Both the position numbers and the translations under genes were made by a program. The notes beneath the pieces were generated by a model, which saw only the letters and a program-made list of their open reading frames with translations, was not told the DNA's origin and made no database searches. A stretch of 64,000 nt of DNA from Chamaea fasciata (Eukaryota > Chordata > Aves > Passeriformes > Sylviidae): assembly GCA_029207755.1 (NCBI GenBank), contig JARCOQ010000004.1, positions 41,162,305-41,226,304 on the forward strand, read 5' to 3'. The stretch's first letter is position 1, and each line of letters begins with the position of its first letter. This document shows positions 37,642-48,476 of the stretch, piece after piece.

Positions 37642-39285
37642 CCTTTTCTGTCCAGATTTCTGTTACTCCTAAAGCTGTCTGACCGTCAGGGTCCCGAAAA
37701 GGTTTGATGAGAGGAGACAACAAGCAGAAAAGTTAAGTGTAGCCCAAGGTAGGAATGCTGCTGGACATGGACTTTCACCCTGAGATTTGAGACTGGAGAA
37801 GTCACCATGATCTCCTTCTGGGTATACTGAATTTGTCACATGGGTCCTTGACTGTGTCTAGAGATGGAGGTTTCTAAACTTTCACTGATCTTAGGTCGTG
37901 AGCAATCTACTGCCTCTGTTTGCAGGTGTTAAATATTCACGGCTTTGGTCTCAGCTAGAGGCAACTTGAGTTACTGAAGGCTGAAAACAGATGGTATTGC
38001 AAGTTTGGCAGCTAAAAAGAGAGGTGCATAAAGTGAGTGAATGAATTTCAAACAAGAGTCATGACTCACCACTTGCTATTCTTGTCAATGATGAATAAAA
38101 CAGTGCCCTTGAGCTTAAGAGTTGCTTTTAAATTATTTCAAAACAGGATACCCCTTTGGCAGCATTTATTTCCCCTTTTCTTAACAGAATGGTTGCGCAG
38201 TTTTGAAAACATTGGCAAGTGTGACTGTTCTCCTTTCCTTTGTTTCTATTAAGATCTAAATAAATGTATTGAAAGAAAAAAATAGAATGTTGTACCAAAA
38301 TTATTTTCTTGATAAAAACCTGAAAATTAACATTGTCTTGCTTAAAGTTGTCTCAAGTCTGAGAAGGCAAACAGTTTTTGTAATAGTACTCACAACCTAC
38401 CCCACAGAAATAAATTTCAGTTCCTTATGTTCATGATCCCATAGCAATAATAGAATTATGCTAAAAATGTGTTTGGAAGACCACACATCTGATATTGCTT
38501 TTGACAAGGCCTGAGCTTCTAATCATTCAAACGAAAAATTAAAAATACTTTTTTGATTCAGCGCTGAGGCACACAACTGGAAGAACACTTTTCTATTCTC
38601 ATACTTGTGACCTCAAAGTCAAATTAGTTATTTTATTTGTGTGTCTGATTTTTTTCAAGATTACTGACAAGGCTCTAAATAGCTCAAATTTACTTTAAAA
38701 AAGGTGCTTTTCTTTTTTTCCCTCCTCTCTCTCTTTTTCAGGAAGACTATTAAAGCAAACATTAAATGATTCAGATTTCTTATGGGATTACAACAGATAA
38801 AAATCAAATATCAAGACAGAAGATTTTAAGCACTACTTCGATGGAGAACACTGGTATTTAATACTATATTGGGGTAATTGTGATATTGTGATTCTCTTCT
38901 AAGCAAGATCAGTTAACTGTTCTAATTAGTTTAAAAGGATATTCTTCAGTTTTAGAATTCCTAGAAAAAAGATTTTGAGACCAACAGATAAAATTTTAAT
39001 TTTTTCTTTTCCTAACTCCCAATATCACAAATAGTTACGAGGGATGATGGTGCTGCAACACCTCAGGGTTTACCATGCTCCTACATTCACAGTATGTGAA
39101 TACTGTGGTGGGGAACTGCAAGAATGGCAGAATATGGTGCAAGCTGGGATACTAGTTCAGAAGAATGTGGCATCTTTTCTCTTAGCTGGCTAGTTACAAA
39201 GGCCTTGAATAGTCTTGTTATAGATGGGTAATACAATGGTTGGTTCTTGCAGTTAAGGGATGAATATTAAGAGAAGTTTTATTGA
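37642..39285. other. Non-coding DNA between pentamer array and LTR
   Basis: No gene recognised. The most exon-like signal is a strong pyrimidine tract ending in AG at 38740-38741, followed by only 18 open codons and a stop; it is treated as a weak candidate in the findings. The remainder is AT-rich. Confidence 0.5.
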
Positions 39286-39434
39286 TGTATAGTTACGTTA
39301 TTGTGATTTGTTCTCCACGTAGTCCCCTTTCCCTTTCCCCTTGTATTGTTGGCACTGGATGGCCTTGGTAGCCAGGGCATTTGGGAGGAGGGCAAGCTTG
39401 TTGCTAGGAGGTGGGGCATAGCAACACCTGACCT

Positions 39435-39543
39435 CCAATCAGACTGCAAGAAAGCAATCTCCACCAATAGACGGCGAAGAAGAGTTGATTGGCAGATTTT
39501 GGGAGGGGCTAGGGTTACCTGATGCAGCACCAGGGGTATAAAA
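39435..39543 (+). promoter_or_regulatory. LTR promoter with three CCAAT boxes and a TATA box
   Basis: CCAAT occurs at 39435-39439 and 39464-39468, and in reverse (ATTGG) at 39488-39492. A GGGAGGGGC GC-box-like sequence follows at about 39501-39509. TATAAAA is at 39537-39543. The spacing (about 45-100 bp from CCAAT boxes to TATA) is that of a compact RNA polymerase II promoter. Transcription would be expected to start about 25-30 bp past the TATA box. Confidence 0.75.
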
Positions 39544-39642
39544 GGCCGAGCAGCCATTTTGTGAGCACGTGGCGGTTTAGTTCCATGCTCCCAGCGCTGC
39601 TCTTTCTCCTTATTCAGTCATTTGTTTTACTTGTTGAGGGTT

Positions 39643-39648
39643 AATAAA
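39643..39648 (+). terminator. Polyadenylation signal AATAAA of LTR 39286-39704
   Basis: AATAAA lies 100 bp downstream of the TATA box in the same orientation, inside the LTR R region. It is the canonical hexamer. Use of the signal cannot be judged from sequence. Confidence 0.7.
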
Positions 39649-39714
39649 CCTTCTAATACTTTAAAGTGAGCAATTAATTTCTCACAGTCTGAACTCTTGT
39701 TTCAATTGATATGT

Positions 39715-39812
39715 TGTGTTATTGAGATTGTTTTGTTGCTTTTATTTGTTTGTTTGGGTTTTTCTTCTTGTTGAGGTTTTATTTGTTTTGTTTTGCTTTG
39801 TTTCATTTTTAA
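39715..39812 (+). repeat. T/G-rich low-complexity tract
   Basis: Units such as TTTG, TTTTG and GTTT repeat irregularly with almost no A or C over most of the stretch. It directly follows the LTR's right target-site duplication and is probably pre-existing simple sequence at the insertion site. Confidence 0.7.
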
Positions 39813-42800
39813 TAAAGCAAGACCTAAGGAAGACACTGCACAGTGATCTGTGCCTGTGATTTATGAATTTTCTTTCCCTGTTGTTGGCTTTGTATGCTGG
39901 CCTAGAAGAATCATTCATGCCAAGTCCTTAGATAATAATTTTCAGTATTATTCAACTGCACATATACAAAGTAATGGTTGTTCACCTTGAAATTTGTTTC
40001 TTCAATACATTTTTAAAAAATATGAAAAGTTTGCACATTTGTATTAATGTGTTCTCTCTTTTTTTGGTTAATATTTGTGGGAATTGATGCAACATTTCCA
40101 GGACTAGAAGCTAGATTTAAAACTGTGATCTACTTAGTGATATGATTTCTGATTTTCAGAGAATACCAGAAAGCCCACTGCATTTGACAAAGACAAGATT
40201 TATTTCTTATTATATTAAACAATTCCTGTTCCGGAGAGGACTTAAATAAACATAAAATAAAATTTTCAAAAAATTAATTTCATATTCATTCCAGTAAAAG
40301 TCTGGCCAAATTGAAGGCACAGAACAAATAGTGCATAAATTTCATGTTTACTTCCTAGTGGCTAAATGAAAAAACCCATTAAAACAGCCAAACTGCACCA
40401 AACCAGAGATTAATTTATTCAAAGTGTCTGACTTCACCAGTGGCCACAAGGAGAAGTCATAAATGCAGCTCAGAAAGTGTGTGCAATATATTCCTGGTCT
40501 CCTCTATTTTCAGTTCAGTAGATTTCCTCTTTTAAATGTAAGTTCTGTCCCTTTGATAATCAAATGCAAGCTATATTTCCAGGAGTTTATCAAATTTCTC
40601 AACTTTGGCACACATAATATTTTTTTACTCCAAATATCATGGCTTCTGCATGAAACGCTCTTGGAATTTTATTATTTTGAGCCTGATTGCCAGATGACAT
40701 GTCTTGGTGCTCATAGTTATTCTGTTGACTGCTTCTATGCCCCTCGGGAGCTGAGTGGTATGTGCATAAATTTTTGTTTAGTTTTGTTCAGCTATAAGTA
40801 GAAAGAATCTCAGCCTTTACATATTTTTCATTCTACCTTTCTTTCCTATATTAATTTTTTTCCTAGTTAATGACCAGGTAATTTTTTTTGCCCAGCAAAG
40901 CAAATTGTGAAGGAAGTTGATGACTCGACTCACAGACATTATTCTGAGGAAGTCAAGAATCAAGTTTGTTTAACTGGAAATAAATATGACACAGGAAGTA
41001 GCCTTTCCTCTCATAAATTGTTCTTCCACTATAGTTACGGATTAGGAATATTAAATATTTATTTCATCATTGCAGGAAAAGCATTTTAAATTTAAAACCA
41101 AGAATTGATACTGAATTTGTGATTTTATCATCCTATGTATTCTTTTTATATCACGATTCTTTCAATCTAATCACCTTCTTTTTAAAAAGTTTTGTTGATA
41201 TTCTTCCTTGAGTGTTGCTAACACTCCTGTTGCTACCCCTGAGATCCTCAAAAGCATGGGCTAATAGACAAATGAAGACCTCAGCGGTTTCTTTTTAGTC
41301 TTATGGATGAACAATGCTTATGACAATTCAAATTCCTGGAAAAAAAAATCGAACATGTTGGAAAAAACCTTTTTTCTGGGAAAAACCCTGTATAATAATA
41401 TGAAAAAGCCAAAGTATAATAAATCCCCCTGATCTAAAAGGAGCCCAGATCAAATGCATGAAGGCATGGACATCTTGGCTGTTATACTAACAGTCACTGT
41501 GACACCTAAGTATGATACAAATATTGAATTGAGATGAATTTCATTTCATTTCAGTAAAAGAGATCATTCCCCTTCTATGCCTTTATATTTCTGATATAGG
41601 CTCATGATCCATCTATTATAATATGCAGACACCATAGTGTCAGTGTCACTATACGGGCAATGAGAGTCTTCAGTAAAATCTGATTAATTTTTTTTTTTCC
41701 TGGTGCTTACTAATAAACAGAACAAAAATATTACCTATATAAGGGAAGACTGTTAAAACTGTATTTCTTTTTATTTCCTGGAAGAACTCATCTAGGGCTT
41801 GCTAGGAAGTCTTGTGTCCCACATAACAGGTCTTTAACCTGCCTGTAAAAAATGTAGTTGCAGTGGCTAGAGTACACTGAAATAACAAATTTCATCCTGA
41901 GACATTAGGAAGTCTCAGTATGAGCTGACTCACCAAAGAAAACAACAATACTTCATTTCTCTTGACTGATTCTCTAAAAATGTTGACAAGTTTTGGTTTT
42001 CCTGGGTGAAATTTTGAATTGTTGGAACATTTGACCATTAAAAACATAGAGCAGAAATTACTGATCAGTTATGTTTATGTGGTTACTTACAATCCAGCCC
42101 TTGCTTTCTTCCTCTGCTAGACTGATATAGCTAATTAGGGGGAAATCACTCTGTCTTGAAAATTTCTTGATTTTGTTGGAATAATCATTCATACTTTAGA
42201 ATGATCATCCATATTTCACACTATGTATAGAAATGTGAAAGGACCATGAAAAGTCTTTACAAAGTAGTTAGTGGTTTTAGGTTTTACAGCTTTTTATTTT
42301 TCTCTCTCTGCAACCTATGCCACTTTAAATATACATGATACTGTATTTTGTGGTAACAATATAAAATATAGTGGCACTTGAACATTTTTTATTAATTTAA
42401 ACTGCAAGTGATGGGGGTTTTAAAACAAATTGAACGCCAAAATAATTTTGTGGCATTATAACTTTTACCCATCTTACATACAAAGGTAGTTTTATCACTA
42501 AATATACCCTAACCGTTTGCTATTTCTACTTGAAGATCATGCTTTACAAGTCTCAGTTTCTCAGTGAAATAGATATCTTGAAAAACAAAGTCTTTAAATA
42601 TTCAGTATGTTTCAGACCTGTCTAGGGAAAAAAATTAATGTCTGTCAGATAGCCACAATTCTTTCATTGACCATAAATTTTTTATCACTTTACAGTGGGG
42701 AACACCAGAACTACCTCAAGAGCTATCAAATGCAATTGGGGAAGAACAGCTTGTGGTCTGCATGCATATTTTGCATATACAACAGAGCAGTGCACAGCAC

Positions 42801-42881
42801 TTTGATGGGTTTTGGTCTGTCTGTGGCATCTCCTTTGGGATTACAAAGCTGATGATAAGATGTAAATTCAAATATTATCTG

Positions 42882-42914
42882 AGGTATACCTTAGGTATAC
42901 ATTAGGTATACCTT
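42882..42914 (+). repeat. Three 11-bp tandem copies (AGGTATACCTT type)
   Basis: Copies AGGTATACCTT, AGGTATACATT and AGGTATACCTT lie head to tail. Each contains the palindromic hexamer GTATAC. It is a minor minisatellite. Confidence 0.9.
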
Positions 42915-43265
42915 ATGAAACTGTAGATAATTTTGTGTAGTACTTATCTGCTTTCAGGAAATTGCTAGAGAGCATCTCAAACTGCTATCTGTGTAACAGC
43001 ATGGTAAATATATATAGACTGTAAATACCTCCATTATAACAGATATAATTAATATAAAATAGAAATACTCAAAGAAGGTCTGTATTGTTTCTTTTGGTTA
43101 GAAATTACATGCTCCGTTTGTACTTCTACAAAAAGAAATTAATTGAAAATTAGAGTGTCTGTGTGGGGTCTATTATTTTCAGAACTGAAGGAGTCCACCT
43201 GAAACACTCACTGACAGACTAGTTTTCTAATAATTTCTTAATTGCCTGTTTCCCTGGCTTTGCAG

Positions 43266-43339
43266 TTGTGCACAACGATACTTGGATGTATCTTCTATAT
43301 AAACAGAGAAATCAAGCCACACATGATGAAGAAAAACAT
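43266..43339 (+). other. Candidate small exon (74 bp), gene unknown
   Basis: A pyrimidine-rich stretch ending in TTTGCAG (AG at 43264-43265) precedes 74 bp that end at a strong donor-like CAT|GTAAGC (GT at 43340-43341). Two of the three frames are open. Using the first two bases to finish a preceding codon, 24 codons read VHNDTWMYLLYKQRNQATHD followed by EEKH, which has a protein-like composition. I recognise no family, and chance matches of this size are expected in 64 kb. It would be a phase-shifting internal or cassette exon if real. Low confidence. Confidence 0.15.
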
Positions 43340-46300
43340 GTAAGCTTACAACATTATGTTACTCCCCCAAAAAAAGCTGTGGTGCCTTTATCTTATTCTT
43401 TTAAAGACAACAACAAAACCACATAAGTTGCTCTCTAATGACTATATTTTTTATTTATATTCCTAACTTCTATTCACAGTTCAACATCAATATCTTTATT
43501 TAAAATTTATTTAATCTTCTTCTGTTATGACATTGAGTGATTACTTTACTTTGGTATCAATACTCTTTTACTGCTAGAACTCAGTATTTTATGTCTTCCT
43601 ACTTCCATCTTGTACTAAAATATTGTTAGGATATAGGTAAATCTTTTAAAAACATATTAATGCTGTCAGAGCGGATCTAGATAGAACATGGTAGTGTATA
43701 TCTTGCTTACTATTTGCAGAATAAAATATAAATTCATAGGAGTAAGGTGTCAGTGGATATGTCTGAGGAAGACTGACTTACAGAACTGTTACATCTGGTT
43801 CTGAAGCTGTATTATTTTTATTATGAAAATGGATTATTGCTGAAGCAGACTAATCTACTAAGTAGTTTGGACAAAAAATCTGAATTTTCTGTAATAAAAC
43901 AGTTTAGTGTTAATATCAATGATGTGTAAACCTTCTGTTACTGGTGAACCAGTTGCAGAATTAGATGGTACTCAGACACATCTGCATCTCATAGAAATTG
44001 ATGTCACATCACAGCTATATTTATAAATAAGGTAGAAAATATTAATGCCAACAGGAACATATAAATAAACAATAAGCCAAATTGTGCTTTTGATAGATCA
44101 GGCAAGTCATCATTGTTCAAAAATATGTTTACATGATTCTGTAAGTAAAAGGCTGTAAGGATGAAAGCATTTCAATCTCTGCTTAAAAAAAAAAAATCTA
44201 AGAATTTTAAAGAGATATAACTGTGTATTTATCTTACTCATCAGAGAAAACATTAAAAATAGATAATGGAATTTGTTCACAGTTTGATAAAACAAACAAA
44301 AAAAATCCCCAGTATGAAGTAACAGCAACAAAACAACACATTCTTCTGAGGCCTTCAGGAATTTTCAGGTCTGTTAAATCTAGAAAATGTTTCACATTGC
44401 AAGAAGGGGAGAAATTCATAAAGATTGTTCTCTTTGATAGATTTTTTGAGAGAAGAGGGGAAGATGGGTACAGAAATCAAGGCAAGAAGAGAAGCTTATT
44501 TTAAATCAAATTTCTCTGTTGTTCTTAAGTTCTCTTTTCAAAACTGAGAGTCATATTACATAATACATTTTGCATGTGTTACAGCAGAAAATGTATTAAT
44601 GTCTACAACTCATTCAAAGACTTACTCTTCAGTGACAAAAAAACTAAATGTTCCTCAAGAGGGCAATTTTATTTCAATACCGAGAAAAACTTCTTTCTGA
44701 TGTAATATTCAAAATTTAAGCTAATAACGAGAGAAAGTTATTGTCTCACTTATTCTACTGATATAATCTCAGCCCCAAGCAATAGTCAATAATTTGACAA
44801 CAGTCCAAATATTTGATGATTAGACAGAAACCCATGCTCTGTGATTTGATTTAGTCTTATGGTGATTCATATTTTAAAATGTTTTTCCATGGCATTCTGT
44901 GACAAAAATTTCCCCAGTTCAGTTTCAGACTGAAAAGTACACATTTCAGCATGGTTCAAATTGCTAGCACCCCTCAAAGGTTTAGCTTGGAGTTGCTGTC
45001 TGATAAACTTAATTGGTAGTGCACAGCATGGATTTACATTTGTAACATAGTGAAGACAATTAAGGAATCACAAAGTGCTAAGCATGATTCCATGTTTTAA
45101 AGTCGTGTTTCATGCTGGTTCCAGCCCTACTTTATCTAGATTATCACTAAGTAATTTGGTGTGCTCTAAAAGCATACTCATGGATAAAGCTGCTTCATTT
45201 GTGAGCATTCATAGGTAGGGTGTAGGGACATGCCAGACCTCAAAGAAAGGATTCTAATCCTCAGGTACTTAGTATAGATACTCAACATTTACTTGTCTCT
45301 TAGGACTGTAAATGGCAAAGTCAAGAGCTCCATTCTTAAGAGCTGTTTTGCCGCATTTTGAACACTCTATCTTCAACTTCTGGTGTTTGCCTGTAATTGC
45401 AAACTCAATGGAATCCAGTGTTCTGAGTATATTTTTACAAAACCCAAAAAAGAACAACTAACCAACAAAACTTAAAACCCTCAAAACAAAACACAACCAA
45501 GAAACAAATGCAAATTAGGAACATGAAAATGAGAGTTCAGAAAGGAAAAAAGTCCAAGGGGCAGGTATTCCCACTTTTGCATGCAGATGTTTGGTATATG
45601 CAAAGGCTGAAGGCTGAAGATGGGATTTGAAAAATTCTACGCATTTGAAAGAATAACTGGAGGAACAAAAACTCTTAAGGAGTTGTAAACTAAAACAGTA
45701 TGTTTGCTTTTTTTTGTCCTATTTCCAGGAGATTAAGATTTGATCCTTACAGAGATTCGGGGATTAGATCAGCTGGAATCATATATGTTTACCATATGGG
45801 TTAATACCTCGACATTATACCTCAAAATTTATACCTGTGTAAGACATTGGATATTACAAAGGAGAGCTCCTGAATTTAGAATCTAATTTAGTTGCTAAAT
45901 ATTAAAAGTTGAAGAAGTCACACTGAATGTTTGCCTAAATGGAAGTGTATAGGGGAGAAGCAGGAAATTCCAAACATTTAAGCTCTGAATGAAGCCACAA
46001 ACTGGTAATAGAAAACATTTAAAAGAATGATATTTAAGCAACCACTATTGGCAGTGTTATATAAAAATATTGGGTGTAATGGCTCAGATTATGATGAAGA
46101 CCAACTGCCATTTAGAACATGCACACTCCTAAAATCTGTCAAAGAAAGCAGAATGTGCTTTTGGAATTAGTGCTCAGAGCTGACAGGATATGGTGAAACC
46201 CTTAATCATTTCCTTACATAACCCAGCAGGATTATCATGCATGCAGACCATTACATTCCCTTGAATCTGGGGTCATGGCAAGGTTTAAACTGAAATGTGA

Positions 46301-47292
46301 TTACCTAAATGTACAAGATGTACTGTAAATCTCAGTTTAAGCTGTCCCCTCAGTACAATATTGCTAGTGAAAGCTGTTGAATAGCTAGCTTGAATTACTT
46401 TATCTGATAATCAGAACTGAAACTATGAATTACTGTGGGCTTGCTTGGTGGCTGCATGATTTTGCTCTCACAAGAGCTATTGGCTAGTTATCAGAGAATA
46501 CATGTTTTTAAAATCAGTTTAAACTATATTTTTTAGCCGTCAAAAAAGTTACTGTATTCTGAAGATGACAGGAAAAGTGTGAGGGAGAAGTAGCCTTTCA
46601 CACCACACCACAGAATACCACTTTGCTGCTTTTTTCTTAAAAAAGGAAGAAACAGAGTGATTCAAAAATCTTTGAAGACTTGGGGGATATCTAATGAAGA
46701 ACTTCTGGGAAACCCTACTTCAGCCAAAGTCTGAGACATCCAGAGGTGAAGGAAGATAATAAACATGTGTGGAAGAGATGGCAGCGGGACTACCAGAGCA
46801 GACCTTGGACATTTTGTTTTGCTGCTATTGTGTACATTTGGGTTTTAAAAGGCATCTTGTGCTAAAATCACTTGAAATGTCCAAGATTCAGGTTCACGCA
46901 CCAGAGAAAATAATTAACGCAGTGACCATCTAAAATACAGCACAGCATTTTTTCCACTGTGCACTCATATGCTTTCTGTCCACTGTAAAGTTTTCCTGTC
47001 TCATAAGTAACCAGATAAATCAGGTATTTGCGAAGATTCGGTAAGCAGCCCTTCAGAGTGCAGCTTCTGTTTCTGATGTTTAGCTAGTATTCATGCTATA
47101 AATTCATGGATTGTATGAGTTCCCTGCAGCTTTTTGGAGAATAGTGTGAAAAAACCTGTATGCTTTCCTTGACAGATTGAGTTTCTCACAGAGACTTGGA
47201 CTTTGAGTGAAGTACCCATGTGAATTGAGTATTCAGTTAGTGACAAGGATTGGACAAAAGAGTCAGATAATGTAAACTGTTAAAGCCAAAGA

Positions 47293-47309
47293 AGAGGCAC
47301 GGTGCCTCT
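47293..47309. repeat. 17-bp GC-rich palindrome
   Basis: AGAGGCAC and GTGCCTCT (8-bp arms) flank a single G. It is GC-rich in AT-rich surroundings, unlike the AT palindromes elsewhere in the window. Confidence 0.85.
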
Positions 47310-48454
47310 GGACCACTGCAATCCATGAATGGTTTTAAATCACTACACTTCGAAGAAGAAATGTTAAAGCCAGAACACTGCTGTATTTGGCTGATCCCAG
47401 TATTTATTTAGTTTAAGTAACTGAATGCTCTCATGGAAGTATGGAATATTGGGAGAAAAAAGGAAATGATGCCTCCTACTCCTGAATCCTGCTCTGTCTG
47501 GCCATGCTCAAGTTTCTCATCAGCAGAAACTCAAACCCACAGCACCAGTGTGATAGAATATCTATTGCAAATGTCAGAAAATGGTAAAACTGAAGAGTCA
47601 ATGCCTCAGGTCTTAACAGAACTGAGGTGTAATCTGAACATTCTCTCAGGCTGAGAATCAGGTACCGTGCTTCAAGTTTCTTCTTGAGCTGGCACATCTC
47701 TCTCTTGATTATGATATCTGAGTGCCCCAGTATATATTTACCTAACTTAGATTTGTGGTTACACCAGCAAAAGCTATTTTGTACATCAGTTGAACTGACT
47801 AGTGAGAATATGTTTCTGGGCTTCATCTTCAGTTTTACTTTTGCTCAGATTTAGCCCATTATTCATGATTATGCACTTCTGACTGCCTAAAATACTCTCC
47901 TCTCTCCTTGATTTTAACCCTTCAATTACTTAATCATGTTTTGCACAGCTGTGATTTAATTAAGTTATATATTATTTATTTTAACTCTTCTGATATTTCT
48001 TCTCATTCTTTGCTTTCATCCTGTGGATAGGATAGTGAATTTCTCTAGAAAAGAAGTAGAACCAGAAGCTTAAGTAGTGCCTTAAATATTGTAGTATTTT
48101 GTTTTAAGTGAAGTTTCTAGCTCAGGCTTGTTTGGTTTCTGAACTCTTTCAGTTGAGCCTGTGCCTAGGAAGGTTTGCCTTTGCTCTACTACTTCCACTG
48201 AGATAAAGTACAAGTTCTCTGACTCGGAGTAGAACAGTGTTTGGTTCTGTGTGGCCCTTGCCCAGCAATTAGATCAGACATACCCATGAATTAAGCCAGA
48301 CTTTTTACCAGAATTACTTGTCATCTCAGCCCACAAAACAATATGAAGTTTGCAGAGAGCCGTGCTGTGGGCTGCCTTCTGCATGCAAGGCCCATGTAGC
48401 AATGTCATGTAGGATTTGTCAGCATGGTTTGGCCCTTGCACCCTCCAATCTAAT

Positions 48455-48476
48455 ACAGACAGACAGGTCTGTCTGT
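48455..48476. repeat. Palindrome of CAGAC units, 10-bp arms
   Basis: ACAGACAGAC (48455-48464) and GTCTGTCTGT (48467-48476) are exact reverse complements around AG. Each arm holds AGAC/GTCT boxes, the core recognised by Smad3/Smad4, so a regulatory role is conceivable but unproven. Confidence 0.85.

Larger units (their letters stand above)
39286..39704 (+). mobile_element. Solo LTR of an endogenous retrovirus, plus orientation (419 bp)
   Basis: The element runs from TGTATAGTTACG to CTTGTTTCA (TG...CA ends) and is flanked by ATTGA on both sides (39281-39285 and 39705-39709), a clean 5-bp target-site duplication. The U3 has CCAAT boxes and a TATA box. AATAAA lies at 39643-39648, giving a compact R and short U5. 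The element is GC-richer than its flanks. No internal region or second LTR is nearby, so it is a solo LTR. A 5-bp duplication suggests an ERV1 or ERVL-like group, but the family is not assigned. The minus-strand 92-codon frame inside it (39279-39557) is incidental. Confidence 0.9.
39705..48454. other. AT-rich non-coding DNA
   Basis: It begins with a T/G-rich low-complexity stretch (about 39715-39812) just after the LTR. It also contains a small tandem repeat (42882-42914), an exon-like segment (43266-43339), an A/C-rich stretch at about 45433-45510 and a 17-bp palindrome at 47293-47309. No gene or further transposon can be supported. Confidence 0.5.

Noticed and set aside
37247..37723. 158-codon minus-strand frame rich in Glu-Gly-Lys-Gly-Arg, and Phe-Pro-Ser-Leu frames on the plus strand
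   Set aside because: They are produced by the AAGGG/CCCTT array, which has no stop codons in any frame. They are not proteins.
42882..42914. CRISPR-like repeat
   Set aside because: The three 11-bp copies are contiguous with no spacers, and the window is eukaryotic.
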